NCBI RefSeq assembly: GCF_016583825.1
Contig: NZ_NRRV01000026.1
Span: 1-64,000, forward strand
Source: Thiohalocapsa halophila
Lineage (GTDB): Bacteria > Pseudomonadota > Gammaproteobacteria > Chromatiales > Chromatiaceae
Direction of reading: 5' to 3'
Length of the DNA stretch: 64,000 nt
Part shown: piece after piece, positions 50,945 through 60,866 of the stretch
Layout: each line of letters begins with the position of its first letter
How positions within the stretch are numbered: position 1 is the stretch's first letter
Notes under the pieces: generated by a model
Told to the model about the DNA's origin: nothing
The model's database searches: none
What the model saw: the letters and a program-made list of their open reading frames with translations, nothing else
Position numbers and translations under genes: made by a program

Positions 50945-53900
50945 ATGTTCAAATTCGCCATCGAGCGCCCGGTGATCCTCACCGTGGCCGTCCTGCTGCT
51001 GACCCTGTTCGGCATCCTGTCCATCTTCAACGTGCCGGCGCAGATGATCCCGGACTTGGACGCGCGGGTGGTGACCGTCAGCACCAGCTGGCCCGGCGCC
51101 GCGCCCCAGGACCTGGAGAAGGAGATCGTCATCGAGCAGGAGAAGTACCTGGGCCGCATCCCTGGGCTGGAGCGCATGGTGTCCACCGCCAGCACCGGCA
51201 GCGCGGACATCGAGCTGGAGTTTCCCTTCACGGTGCCCATGGAAGAGGCGCTGCTCAATGTCAACAACGCCCTGTCCCAAGTGCCGGGCTACCCGGAGAA
51301 CGTGGACCAGCCGAGCATTCGGGCGGAGGCCTTCTCCAGCAACGCCTTCATGTACTTCCGGCTGATGCCGGAGACCGGCGCCTTCACCGAAGAGGACATC
51401 GTCGCGCTGCGGGACTGGGTGGAGGAGTACGTGGTGCAGCAGATGGAGCGGGTGCCGGGGGTGTCGAGCGTGGGCTTGCGCGGCGGCGCAGAGCGCCAGC
51501 TGAAGGTCTACGTCGACCCGGTGCGGCTCGCCGAGCGCGGCATCAGCCTCACGGAGCTGCGCGAGGCCATTCGCGCGCGCAACCGCGACGTCTCCGGCGG
51601 CGACCTCGACAGCGGCAAGCGCCGCTATCTACTGCGCACCATCGGGCGCTTCGACAGTCCCGAAGAGCTGGAGGAGCTGGTCATCGCCGAGCGCGACGGC
51701 GCCTTCATCCGGCTCAAGGACGTCGGTCGCGCCGAGCTCGGCTATGCCGAGGTGCGCAGCTACGCCTATTCCGAGGGCAAGCCCATCCTCGGCTTTGCGG
51801 TGAGCCGCCAGATCGGCAGCAATGTCATCCAGATCAAGCGCGACATGATGGACAAGGTCGCGGAGCTGAACGAGACGCTGCTGGGCCCCAAGGGACTCAA
51901 GCTCATCCGCACCGCCGACGATGTCGTCTATGTCACGGATGCCATTCGGGTGGTGGAGCGCAATCTTGCCATCGGCGCCGTGCTGGCGACGCTGGTATTG
52001 TTTCTGTTCCTGCGCTCCTTGCCGGCGACGCTCATCGGCGCCATCGGCATCCCCATCTGCACCGTCGCCGCCTTTCTCGGGCTCATGCTCACCGGGCGCA
52101 CCATCAACGTGATTTCGCTCGCCGGCGTCGCCTTCGCCATCGGCATGACGCTGGATAACAACATTGTGGTGCTGGAGAACATCTTCCGCCACCTGAGCCA
52201 GGGCAAGGAGCGCCTCAAGGCGGCGCTCGAGGGAGTGCGGGAAGTCTGGCCCGCGGTGCTGGCCTCCACCCTCACCACGGTGGCCGTGTTCCTGCCGGTG
52301 GTGTTCGTGCAGCAGGAGGCGGGGCAGCTGTACTCGGACATTGCGATTGCCATCTCATCGAGCATTCTGATGTCCATGCTGCTGGCCATCACCCTGGTGC
52401 CGGCGGCGGCCGGGCGCTGGCTCAGCCCGCCGACTGCTTCGGGGCGTCGGCGCCTGCTGGACCGCCTCGGCGGGGCCTTCGCTGCCGCGGTGCTCGGCAT
52501 GGTGCACTGGCTGGCGCAGGGGATCGTCCGCCCGCTGCTGGTCATCACGCTGGTGCTCGGTGCCGCCGGGGCCATTATCTGGACCCTGACGCCGGACGCG
52601 GAGTATCTGCCGGAGGGCGAGGAGTCCAAGATCTTCACCCTGATGTTCGCCCCACCCGGCTACAACATCGACATGATGCGCCGCGCCTTCCAGGAGGTGG
52701 ACAAGGACTTCTACCCGGCCGTGGGACAGGACCCGGCGCTGTTCGCCGCGGGCGAGACGGACGTGCCGGCACTCAACTTCACCATCGGCTTCGCAAGCCA
52801 GAGCCGCGTGTTCGCCGTGCGGGAAGCCACCGACCGCCGCCAGACCGCCGATCTGATGCAGGTCGCGAGCGAGAAGACGAGCGCGCTTCCGGGGTTGCGC
52901 AGCTTCTCCAGCCGGGGGTCCATCTTCTCCGGCAACTTCGGCGGCACCCGCGCCATCAACATCGAGATCAGCGGGCCGCAGCTGGCGACCCTATTCGATG
53001 CAGCCTCCAAGGTGCAGGCCAAGGCCAAGGCCATCTTCGACGGCCCGCGGGTCAAGTCCGAGCCCTCGGCGCTGACCCTGGGCCAGCCCATGCTGGAGGT
53101 GCGCCCGGACTGGGAGCGCGCGGCCGAGCTCGGCATCGCGCCGGCGGACCTGGGCTATACCGTTTGGGCCTATTCGGACGGCGCCTTCGTGGACGATTTC
53201 TTTCTCGATGACGACGAGATCGACATCTTTCTCTACAGCACCGCCGGCAACATCGAGCGCCCGCAGGATCTGGAGCGCCTGATGCTCTACTCCCCGAACG
53301 GCGGCATCATCCCCCTGTCCTCCGTCGCCCGCCTGGCCGAGAGCGTCAACACCGAGACCATCCGCCGCGTGGACGGCGACCGCACCATCACCATGAGCAT
53401 CATCCCGCCGGACGACGTGGCGCTGGAGGAAGGCGTCCGCCGAGTCCAGCAGGAGATCATCCAGGGCATGCCGGCGGCGGGCGAGCTGCCCGCAGCAATC
53501 CGCCTGCAATTGAGCGGCGCCAGCGACCGACTGCAGGCCACCATGCGGGCCCTGGCGGGCAACTTCGCGGTAGCGCTGCTGATTGCTTATCTGCTGATGG
53601 TGGCGGTGTTCAGCCACTGGGGCTGGCCGCTGCTCATTATGACCAGCGTACCTGTGGGCATCAGCGGCGGCATCGCCGGGCTTTGGCTGCTGAATCTGAG
53701 CGGCGCGCACCTGGATAAGATCGGGCTCTATCCCATCCAGCAGCCCTTCGACATGATCACCATGCTGGGCTTTTTGGTGCTCATCGGCACCGTGGTGAAC
53801 AACCCGATCCTGATTGTCGAGCGGGCGGTGGGCAATGTGCGCGAACAGGGCCTCGCCATCATGGACGCCGTGACGGAGGCGGTGCGGGTGCGCATCCGCC

Positions 53901-54145
53901 CGATCATGATGTCCATGGTCACCACCGTGGCCGGGCTGTCGCCGCTGGTGTTCAACCCGGGCGCAGGGACGGAGCTCTACCGCGGGCTCGGTGCCATCGT
54001 GCTGTTCGGCCTTTTGTTCAGCACACTGGTGACCCTGACCTTCATGCCGGCGCTGCTGGCACTGACCCTGCGGTTCGTGCGGCGGGGTGCGCATGGGGAG
54101 CCCGCGGCACACGCCGGAGAGGCATTGCCCGAGCCTACGCGATAA
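50945..54145 (+). CDS. RND-family efflux permease
   Basis: The 1066-residue product is a 12-TM RND transporter: N-terminal MFKFAIERPVILTVAVLLL, then STSWPGAAPQDLEKEI, TM4-like GMTLDNNIVVLENIF, and the C-terminal half with a second TM set (VRIRPIMMSMVTTVAGLSPLVF). In AcrB-like pumps TM4 carries two adjacent aspartates. Here the pair reads D-N, as in a related RND subgroup. The substrate is unknown. It works with the adaptor encoded upstream. Confidence 0.95.
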   Translation: MFKFAIERPVILTVAVLLLTLFGILSIFNVPAQMIPDLDARVVTVSTSWPGAAPQDLEKEIVIEQEKYLGRIPGLERMVSTASTGSADIELEFPFTVPMEEALLNVNNALSQVPGYPENVDQPSIRAEAFSSNAFMYFRLMPETGAFTEEDIVALRDWVEEYVVQQMERVPGVSSVGLRGGAERQLKVYVDPVRLAERGISLTELREAIRARNRDVSGGDLDSGKRRYLLRTIGRFDSPEELEELVIAERDGAFIRLKDVGRAELGYAEVRSYAYSEGKPILGFAVSRQIGSNVIQIKRDMMDKVAELNETLLGPKGLKLIRTADDVVYVTDAIRVVERNLAIGAVLATLVLFLFLRSLPATLIGAIGIPICTVAAFLGLMLTGRTINVISLAGVAFAIGMTLDNNIVVLENIFRHLSQGKERLKAALEGVREVWPAVLASTLTTVAVFLPVVFVQQEAGQLYSDIAIAISSSILMSMLLAITLVPAAAGRWLSPPTASGRRRLLDRLGGAFAAAVLGMVHWLAQGIVRPLLVITLVLGAAGAIIWTLTPDAEYLPEGEESKIFTLMFAPPGYNIDMMRRAFQEVDKDFYPAVGQDPALFAAGETDVPALNFTIGFASQSRVFAVREATDRRQTADLMQVASEKTSALPGLRSFSSRGSIFSGNFGGTRAINIEISGPQLATLFDAASKVQAKAKAIFDGPRVKSEPSALTLGQPMLEVRPDWERAAELGIAPADLGYTVWAYSDGAFVDDFFLDDDEIDIFLYSTAGNIERPQDLERLMLYSPNGGIIPLSSVARLAESVNTETIRRVDGDRTITMSIIPPDDVALEEGVRRVQQEIIQGMPAAGELPAAIRLQLSGASDRLQATMRALAGNFAVALLIAYLLMVAVFSHWGWPLLIMTSVPVGISGGIAGLWLLNLSGAHLDKIGLYPIQQPFDMITMLGFLVLIGTVVNNPILIVERAVGNVREQGLAIMDAVTEAVRVRIRPIMMSMVTTVAGLSPLVFNPGAGTELYRGLGAIVLFGLLFSTLVTLTFMPALLALTLRFVRRGAHGEPAAHAGEALPEPTR

Positions 54146-54159
54146 CGCCACCGGTCGCG

Positions 54160-54681
54160 TCAGCCGCGGCTCCAATCCAGGTCTTTGGCCTCGGGGCTGG
54201 GGGCTTCCAGCCCGAGCGCATCGGTGCCCTCGTCGCCGTTCTCGTCCCAGAACTTCTGACCGAGCTCGTCGATCTGCAGCACCCCGTCACCGGCTTGGGG
54301 GCCCGTGGGCGTCGCCTGCAAGGTGAAGGCGTTCGCGGCGACACCGCCGGGGAAGCTCACGCTGTAATGGTCGGCACCGGTGGCGATGGCCGGCGCCGCA
54401 TCGTCGCCGGTGCCGCAGACATTGTCAGCGCCAGGGTTGTAGCAACCGGTTTCGGTGTAGATGCGCTCCATGAAGTGGGCAAGCCGCATCAGCTCCGCCT
54501 GCACCTCGGAGCGGCGAGCGCTTCGAACCTGCTCCTGATAGCTCGGATACGCCACCGCGGCGAGGATACCGACCATGGCCACCACCACCAGCAGCTCGAT
54601 AAGGGAGAACCCCTGATGGTCACGCGTCCTGCCCGCGGGCCCGTCGTCGGCGCGTGCGGTCCTTGGGACGTTGGCGCTCAC
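54160..54681 (-). CDS. pilE: Type IV pilin-like protein PilE
   Basis: The 173-residue prepilin has the peptidase cleavage motif G-FSLIELLVVVAMVGILAAVAYP after a leader of about 24 residues, conserved E5, and a C-terminal cysteine pair region (GCYNPGADNVC). It belongs to the minor pilin PilE group. The GTG at 54681 gives a normal leader length. An ATG at 54738 within the end of pilY1 is an alternative. It is the last gene of the pilVWXY1E operon. Confidence 0.85.
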   Translation of the reverse strand: MSANVPRTARADDGPAGRTRDHQGFSLIELLVVVAMVGILAAVAYPSYQEQVRSARRSEVQAELMRLAHFMERIYTETGCYNPGADNVCGTGDDAAPAIATGADHYSVSFPGGVAANAFTLQATPTGPQAGDGVLQIDELGQKFWDENGDEGTDALGLEAPSPEAKDLDWSRG

Positions 54682-54706
54682 GGCGACGCGCGACGAGCGA
54701 TTCCTG

Positions 54707-57700
54707 CTACTCCAACTGCAGCCAGGTCCGCCAGCCATAGGCGTTGGATTCCTCCAGCTGTAGCAGATTGCCCGCGGAGTCCGACAAGATGCTCATGAGC
54801 TCGCCCCCTCCGAGCCCAAGCATCGCGGGCGCAGAATAGATGCCGGCTTCGCTCTCGGCCGTGACCCGAATGCTGCTGCCGACCGTTCGCTCGCCGGCCT
54901 GGGCCGCCAGCAAGTCGGCCTCGTCGAAATATCCGTCCAGATTGAAGTCGAAGGGCGTGACCGACAGCCGCGAGCCATCGATGGCATCCAAGGCATTGAT
55001 CCAACTGACGCCGCCGGCCACGCAGGCCCCGCCCGGAATCACCGAGACGAAGACGACGCGGCCTTGACGCACCTGTGGCGCCGACGCGATCCGCTCGGCG
55101 CCGCTGCACTCGGCACTCGCGTCATTGTCCCCGACGGGCACCAGGTCGATCATCCAGCCGCGCGGCTCCGTCACTGTGTTGGTGGGCGTCGCTGTGCTGA
55201 TGCGTCCCAGGCTCACGATCCCGCCGTCGCCATTGACGGCAATGTCATCGGCCGTGAACGCGTGCTGAAGCAAGTCGCCACGCTCCGGGATGTCGAAGCT
55301 ATCGCCGCTCCAGTACCGATCGGCATCCCAGATGCCATAGAACGTCTGTACCGAGTCATCATGCTTGTCGGCGGTGCTCAGGAAGCGCCCGGTGCCGAAC
55401 AGCAGCATATGGCCACCGTTGGGATGTCTGACGAAAGCGATGCGGGTGGTGATCGGCTGGCGGTTGCCGTCGGCGTCCTCGGCGGTGAAGATCTTGACCG
55501 GCGTCGCGTCGAGGTCCGTGAGATCGAACCGCCACAGGTTGCCGAACAGATCCCCGGCATACGCCCGGTCGGCAACCAGATCGCCATCCTCGTCCAAGGT
55601 CGAGACCTCTCCGAGCCCGTTCGAGCGGCTGTCGGCGGGATCGTCGTTATTCGACTCCCCTGAGCACGGCGCTGCATTGTCACCGGCCGCAGCCGTGTCG
55701 GGGGCATCCTCGGAGCCCTCGAGCGTGTCCATGTGCCCGCGAATTCTCTGTGCGTCTTCGCCGGCCAGATTGAGCACATACAAAACCGCGTTGCCCGTTT
55801 GGCTGACCGTGCAGTTGGTGGGCGACCCTGCCTGAGCGTCGCCACAGGCGGCTGCGTTCTCGCCCTGAGTGCTGCGATTCTCGTAGCCGTTACCGACGAG
55901 AACGACCCAAGCCGGCTCATCGCCGCCGCCTCCGGCATCATCGATGCGCACAATGGCGGGCTTGCCGAAGCTGTAGCCCATATCCCGTCCATCGCGGCCG
56001 TCGTCATTCCCGGATGCGTCGGTAAACTCCCAGAGCACCACGTCGCTGGCGCCCGCGGCACTGTTGGGCGGGTCGGGATCGGTGACATCCAGCGCGAAGA
56101 TACCCTGGGCGCCGGCACCGAAGCTGCCCACCAGGATCGACCGCCAGTCGTTGGTGGTGCCATCGGCATCCGCGAGCTGGGCATCCGAATAGCTGAGCGG
56201 GCCATCGACAAAGGCCTGCTTCTTCGGATCCCCCCCTCCATAGGCCGGGTCCGCCAAATCCGCCAGGCCGTCGTACACCGCCCCTGGCACATAAGCGAAG
56301 GTTTCGATCAGTGCGGCGGTGCTGCTGTCAGCGTCGAACGCGTGCAGCATGCCGTCGTTTGCGCCGACATAGACCATCATCTTGCGGTCCTTGTGCGCTT
56401 CTTTGAACGCGACATAGTCCGCATCCGCAAAGACTTGCCGAGGCGGTCCGACCGCCAGCGGCCCGCTGCCGAGAATATCGCCGAGCGGCGTGTCACGCTT
56501 GCGAAAGCCCTCGACAGGGTCACCCCGGAGCCAGTCGATGTAGTCCCTGGCGACCTCCAGCTGCGGGTCACCCCCCGTCAGACCGTCCTGCTGCTCAGCG
56601 GAGAGCGCATCGAAGCTCTCGGCGTTGAACAGCGCCGGCTCACCCGTGCCCTCTGCAAAGGTGAAGATCACCCGGTCGGCTGCGGCCGGAAAGGCGTCAT
56701 CGGCGCGCGTCGTTTGGTAAGGGTCCTGCGCGGTATCGCAAAGCTCGCCCCGGGCCACTGTATGGCAATCATGATCGGCGGGCTGGCTCCCGGTGGAAAC
56801 GCGCAGGGAGCGAATCTCGCCCAGCCAGGCAGGCGCATCCGTGACGGCTTGAAAGATGCGGGTGTCTTCGCTCAGATCCCCGGCGGTCAGGGCCACCGGG
56901 GCGTTGGTCACCGTTTTGTCGGAGGCGGCTGCCACCGCATCCAGGACGTTCTCGAACGAGGCCACCAGCGCTTCCGGCGCCGATGCACTGAAATGTCGGC
57001 CGCGGGCGTTCAGGGCAGCGTGAAAGAGATCATCCGCCTTGGCCGCGGGCGGAATCTGCGCCTGTCGGCCCGCGATCGCCAGCTCACAGGGCTCATTGAT
57101 GCCGCCCGCAGGTGCCGTGTCCGGATTATTGTCGTCATCGAAGTCATAGCCGGCGGCCTTACACGACGGAAAGCCATCGGTCCAGATGTCGTACAAGGTG
57201 CTGCCGCTGCGATATTGTCCGTAGTCCAGGTCACCATCTTGATCTGACTCGACAATTCCCTCCAAGCCATAGCTGATCGTGAATAGGCTCAGGTGCTGCC
57301 AGTCGGCAGGGTTGTTGTCGGGATTCCAGAAATTGACCGCACTGTCCGTGTCCGCATCGGCTGCGAGGTCACCCAGCAAGATGGGCACATCGTTATCCAC
57401 GTCTTCACGGAGGTCGCGCGCCCAATAATAAAACGCCGCATCCGCGAGCATGCCGGTATTGGTGTCCTTGTAGGGCGCGGTAGGCGTATAGTCGATGGCA
57501 CCAAACGGCGAGGCCGCATCCGTCGGAAGGTCCACTGCGGCGGCTGAGTCTCCGTCCCAGTTGTCCTCCAGCCATTGACTGCCGTCGGCCGGGTCGCCTG
57601 TACCCTCCGGCCACACCCCGCCCCCTTGGCCGCTCGCGCCGCCACCATTGCCCCAGTCATCATCCCAGGCGCCGTCGGTGAACATCACATGGAAATTCTT

Positions 57701-58903
57701 CCGGCACCGCGCGCCGCACATGTTGTCGCTGTCGGGGTCATCGGCGCCCGGATTCGCCCGGCAGCCGTGTGAGGCGATGTCATCGGCCAAGGAGATGCCT
57801 TGGCTGGCGAATTCACCGGCGCGGATGTGAGCACTGACGAGGGGTTTGTCGTTCGTCGGCGCCAGGTCAAACAGCCATGCGAACAGGGTGCTGCGATTCC
57901 TGCTGAACGTCTGGAAGCGCGTCACGAGGTTGTCGTAGTGGGTCGTTCCCGGCGCCCAATCGGCTTGCGGCAAGCCCTGATAGGTGACGCGTACGCCGCC
58001 GTCGAGATCCTGCAAGACGCGACTCAAGACCGTCTTCACGGTGAGCATGCGCGTGCGGTAATACTTGTACCAGGTGACAAAGTTCTCGGCGGCGCTTTGC
58101 GGGCAGTCGCCGTCGAGGCCAGCACCACAGCGCGCATCCGGGTCCCAGGGGAGATCCGCAACATAGCGCTTTTCGAAGCAGGGGTCGGGTGTCAAAAAGC
58201 CGGGGCTCGGATGCTCGTCGCTGCACAGGTGGTCACAGCCCGACTCCCCGGCAGCACAGGCCTCATAGGAGACCGGCACATCACTGGCGCTCGACATCCA
58301 CTCGCCCGCCTGCGCGTCGGGCACGACTCGGTAACGGGCATCGCCGTCGAATGCGTAATAGTATGGGGAGTCTTGCTCTAGTCCTGAGTCTATCCGCGTC
58401 GGGCTGCAAGTGTCCGGGTCCCCCGCCCCGTCTGCTGCGACGGGCTGATACTGCTGACCGCTCAGGTTGTCGCGATGCGCATTGCAGGCAGCCTCGCCAC
58501 GAAACGGATAAGCCGAGAACTGACCGTTCGCGTCGTCGATGGCCAGGGGTATACCCGTGGCGTCCTTGGCGGGCCGGTAGGTGGTCTGCGGATTGAAGTA
58601 GACGGGATTGGCGTCGGGCGAGGCGAGCCAACGGCTTCCGGCAGCGAATTCATCGCGCTGGCCCCATGGTTTTGGTCCAAAGAATGCCCGCTCCATGGAT
58701 TGGGAGTCATCCACGGTGATGACGAGATTCGGCCCGGTACCTTCCGACAGGAACGGCGGGATCTCGTCCGGCATGTCGCTTGCTGCGGCGGCCATCGCCA
58801 AGCCGAGCGCAGCGGCGCCTGGTGCGCGCGCCAAAGTGCACAGGCGCCGCGTTGTCCGTGGACCGCCTTGTCCGTGGCTGTCGCGCCGCCGCCCCGGCGT
58901 CAT
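54707..58903 (-). CDS. pilY1: Type IV pilus tip adhesin/biogenesis protein PilY1
   Basis: This 1398-residue exported protein has a short signal (LGLAMAAAASDMPDE) and an N-terminal von Willebrand A-like region with the MIDAS motif VDDSQSM (DxSxS) near residue 65. The C-terminal beta-propeller contains MLHAFDADS and the calcium-binding loop DEDGDLVADRAYAGD before LFGNLWRFDL. PilY1 supports pilus extension, adhesion and surface sensing. Its ATG at 58903 overlaps the pilX stop (TGATG); GTG at 58906 is an alternative. Confidence 0.93.
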   Translation of the reverse strand: MTPGRRRDSHGQGGPRTTRRLCTLARAPGAAALGLAMAAAASDMPDEIPPFLSEGTGPNLVITVDDSQSMERAFFGPKPWGQRDEFAAGSRWLASPDANPVYFNPQTTYRPAKDATGIPLAIDDANGQFSAYPFRGEAACNAHRDNLSGQQYQPVAADGAGDPDTCSPTRIDSGLEQDSPYYYAFDGDARYRVVPDAQAGEWMSSASDVPVSYEACAAGESGCDHLCSDEHPSPGFLTPDPCFEKRYVADLPWDPDARCGAGLDGDCPQSAAENFVTWYKYYRTRMLTVKTVLSRVLQDLDGGVRVTYQGLPQADWAPGTTHYDNLVTRFQTFSRNRSTLFAWLFDLAPTNDKPLVSAHIRAGEFASQGISLADDIASHGCRANPGADDPDSDNMCGARCRKNFHVMFTDGAWDDDWGNGGGASGQGGGVWPEGTGDPADGSQWLEDNWDGDSAAAVDLPTDAASPFGAIDYTPTAPYKDTNTGMLADAAFYYWARDLREDVDNDVPILLGDLAADADTDSAVNFWNPDNNPADWQHLSLFTISYGLEGIVESDQDGDLDYGQYRSGSTLYDIWTDGFPSCKAAGYDFDDDNNPDTAPAGGINEPCELAIAGRQAQIPPAAKADDLFHAALNARGRHFSASAPEALVASFENVLDAVAAASDKTVTNAPVALTAGDLSEDTRIFQAVTDAPAWLGEIRSLRVSTGSQPADHDCHTVARGELCDTAQDPYQTTRADDAFPAAADRVIFTFAEGTGEPALFNAESFDALSAEQQDGLTGGDPQLEVARDYIDWLRGDPVEGFRKRDTPLGDILGSGPLAVGPPRQVFADADYVAFKEAHKDRKMMVYVGANDGMLHAFDADSSTAALIETFAYVPGAVYDGLADLADPAYGGGDPKKQAFVDGPLSYSDAQLADADGTTNDWRSILVGSFGAGAQGIFALDVTDPDPPNSAAGASDVVLWEFTDASGNDDGRDGRDMGYSFGKPAIVRIDDAGGGGDEPAWVVLVGNGYENRSTQGENAAACGDAQAGSPTNCTVSQTGNAVLYVLNLAGEDAQRIRGHMDTLEGSEDAPDTAAAGDNAAPCSGESNNDDPADSRSNGLGEVSTLDEDGDLVADRAYAGDLFGNLWRFDLTDLDATPVKIFTAEDADGNRQPITTRIAFVRHPNGGHMLLFGTGRFLSTADKHDDSVQTFYGIWDADRYWSGDSFDIPERGDLLQHAFTADDIAVNGDGGIVSLGRISTATPTNTVTEPRGWMIDLVPVGDNDASAECSGAERIASAPQVRQGRVVFVSVIPGGACVAGGVSWINALDAIDGSRLSVTPFDFNLDGYFDEADLLAAQAGERTVGSSIRVTAESEAGIYSAPAMLGLGGGELMSILSDSAGNLLQLEESNAYGWRTWLQLE

Positions 58904-59589
58904 CACTGATGCACCTGCTTGACGATGGTGGACTGCAGGACGGCGCGCGATTGCTCGTTGCCGCCGAAGCCGACGCTGGTGACGGTGTAGTAGTAGGTCA
59001 CGAGCCGACCAAAGGAGTTGGCCTGGGTATCCGGCGAGATGGGCTCTTTGCGCGCCTCGATATAGATGCGTGGCTGGGCCACCACGCCGGGGATGGCCAC
59101 AGCCGTATTACCGCCCGGCGCATTGTCCAGTACGCCGGCGAGATCGGCGTACGCCACGCCTTTATATGCCTCGCCCGCTTCCAGCTGGCTCGGGACTTTG
59201 CGCCAGCTGCCGAGCACGCTCTCAAGGCGCTGACAAGCGTGCTCCGCGCCTGCTGCATTGCCCGGGGCTTCGGCATCGGCGACGGAGCAGGAGGTCCAAA
59301 CGTAGTTCGCGCCGGCGGCCGTTGCCGTGATGGGAAAATCCTGTTGCTCGATATACGTGAGGCCCACCTGAAGCCCTGCTTCCGCCGCCTGCAAAGCGAT
59401 CGTGTTCTGCCGCATATTGCCGGCGAGCCGCTCCTGCAGGACCGTCGTCTGCTGCCCGCTGATGCCGATCATCGTGACGACCAACAGGATCACGAGTCCG
59501 ACAATGAGAACCGCACCGCGCTGCTGCCTCGGCGCCTGCTGCCGCGGGCTGCGATGGACGAGGCTCGCGCGGTCAGGCACCGCCCTCAC
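58903..59589 (-). CDS. pilX: Type IV minor pilin-like PilX
   Basis: The 228-residue product has a positively charged leader (QQAPRQQRG) followed by AVLIVGLVILLVVTMIGISG, the hydrophobic N-terminal helix of PilX-type minor pilins, and the PilX phrase ERLAGNMRQNTIALQAAEAGLQ. It lies between pilW and pilY1. The GTG overlapping the pilW stop (GTGA at 59589) is chosen. A GTG at 59580 is also possible. Confidence 0.9.
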   Translation of the reverse strand: MRAVPDRASLVHRSPRQQAPRQQRGAVLIVGLVILLVVTMIGISGQQTTVLQERLAGNMRQNTIALQAAEAGLQVGLTYIEQQDFPITATAAGANYVWTSCSVADAEAPGNAAGAEHACQRLESVLGSWRKVPSQLEAGEAYKGVAYADLAGVLDNAPGGNTAVAIPGVVAQPRIYIEARKEPISPDTQANSFGRLVTYYYTVTSVGFGGNEQSRAVLQSTIVKQVHQ

Positions 59590-60866
59590 TCCCACAAGGC
59601 CCAAGGCGTCGCGGCGCGCAGCGCCACGTCGAAGCGAAAGCGCTGATAGAGACGATCATCGGCCGGGTATGCCGCGCCGAGCCGATCCGTTGCGTCATCG
59701 CTCGGCGGCCAATCGGACTGGGTCGGCGCGCTCGGCGTACGGGCAGCGTTCTCTTCTTCGGTGGCCAGCAGCAGCTCCACGGCGGCCGAGCGGACACTGG
59801 CCCATTTCGCATCCGTTGCGATCTTCGCTGCGCTCTCGCCGCTGTAGTCGAGCGCGCCATCGGCGTTGGCATCGCCACTATAGGTGAGGCGCATGTCGGC
59901 GACATTGGGCACGACGACCTCGCTTCTGCCGCTGCCGCGACCGCGGTCGTACATACAGAGCGCCGGTCGGTAGCCCTCGGGTGCAGCAGCCCCATACTCC
60001 GAGGGCCGGCAATTGTCGCGACGGCTGCCGGTTTGCAGGGAGCCGTCTTGCACGCAGCAGACGTAGAACACCCGGTACACCAGCGGGTAGACGACTGCTC
60101 GGGGATCGGCAGCTCGCTGATTGTAGGGCGCGGTCCCCTTATAGGCCGCCTCGGCCCGCAGGTGGCTCACAGCGTTCACGTCACCGGCATGGTGGATGGT
60201 GGTGGTCGGCCCATTGTCCGGATCACTCACCTCAAAGACATGCGCATACTGACAATTCGAGATCAACGCGAGGTCATCGGCTTCGAGGCCCATTGCCGCC
60301 ACCAGCTCGATGGGCTCGGTGCCGTCGCTGCCTAGGCCGGCGCTCACGGCCATCCCGTGCGGATCGATACCCCAGGCTACGAGCACATCGCCGCCGACAT
60401 AGCGGTCGGCGACATTGGCCGCAGCCGCTGCGGGCAGATCACTCAATTTGGCGGCATTGGTGAGATCCTCGCTCTGGTCGTAGCCGAGCGCGCGGTGGAT
60501 GCTTAGGTAGTCCCTGTTGCCGAGGGTGCAGCCGCCCTCCAGCAAATCGCAGGCCTTCACCGTGAGACTGCCCTGCTCCTGGTGCATGGCAATGCTCTTG
60601 CAGTCGGTGGACCGCATTGGGCGCATCTCTTTTGCAAGCAGCATCGAGGCAATACGGCCGTTCTCCTGCAGCCGGGCGAAGGCTTGCTCGCGTGCATAGG
60701 TCGCGTTCGTGTTGGCGAGGATTTCCGTCAAGCCCAGCACGACGACAGCGCCAACGGCCAGGGCGACCATCAGCTCCACCAGTGAGACACCGCCGTCGTG
60801 ACGCGCCGGACTGCGTCTGCGGGATGGGCGACCTCTGCACGCAACGCGCTTCGGGGCGATGCTCAT
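59586..60866 (-). CDS. pilW: Type IV minor pilin-like PilW
   Basis: The 426-residue product has the prepilin start GGVSLVELMVALAVGAVVVLGLTEIL after a leader of about 26 residues, then a large PilW-type soluble domain containing several cysteines (for example CKSIAMH, CDLLEGGC, YVCCVQDG). PilW helps initiate type IV pilus assembly together with PilV, PilX and PilE. Its ATG overlaps the pilV stop by 4 nt. Confidence 0.92.
   Translation of the reverse strand: MSIAPKRVACRGRPSRRRSPARHDGGVSLVELMVALAVGAVVVLGLTEILANTNATYAREQAFARLQENGRIASMLLAKEMRPMRSTDCKSIAMHQEQGSLTVKACDLLEGGCTLGNRDYLSIHRALGYDQSEDLTNAAKLSDLPAAAAANVADRYVGGDVLVAWGIDPHGMAVSAGLGSDGTEPIELVAAMGLEADDLALISNCQYAHVFEVSDPDNGPTTTIHHAGDVNAVSHLRAEAAYKGTAPYNQRAADPRAVVYPLVYRVFYVCCVQDGSLQTGSRRDNCRPSEYGAAAPEGYRPALCMYDRGRGSGRSEVVVPNVADMRLTYSGDANADGALDYSGESAAKIATDAKWASVRSAAVELLLATEEENAARTPSAPTQSDWPPSDDATDRLGAAYPADDRLYQRFRFDVALRAATPWALWE

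Noticed and set aside
55733-57247. 504-codon open frame on the plus strand
   Set aside because: It is antisense to pilY1, which has recognised domains across this interval.
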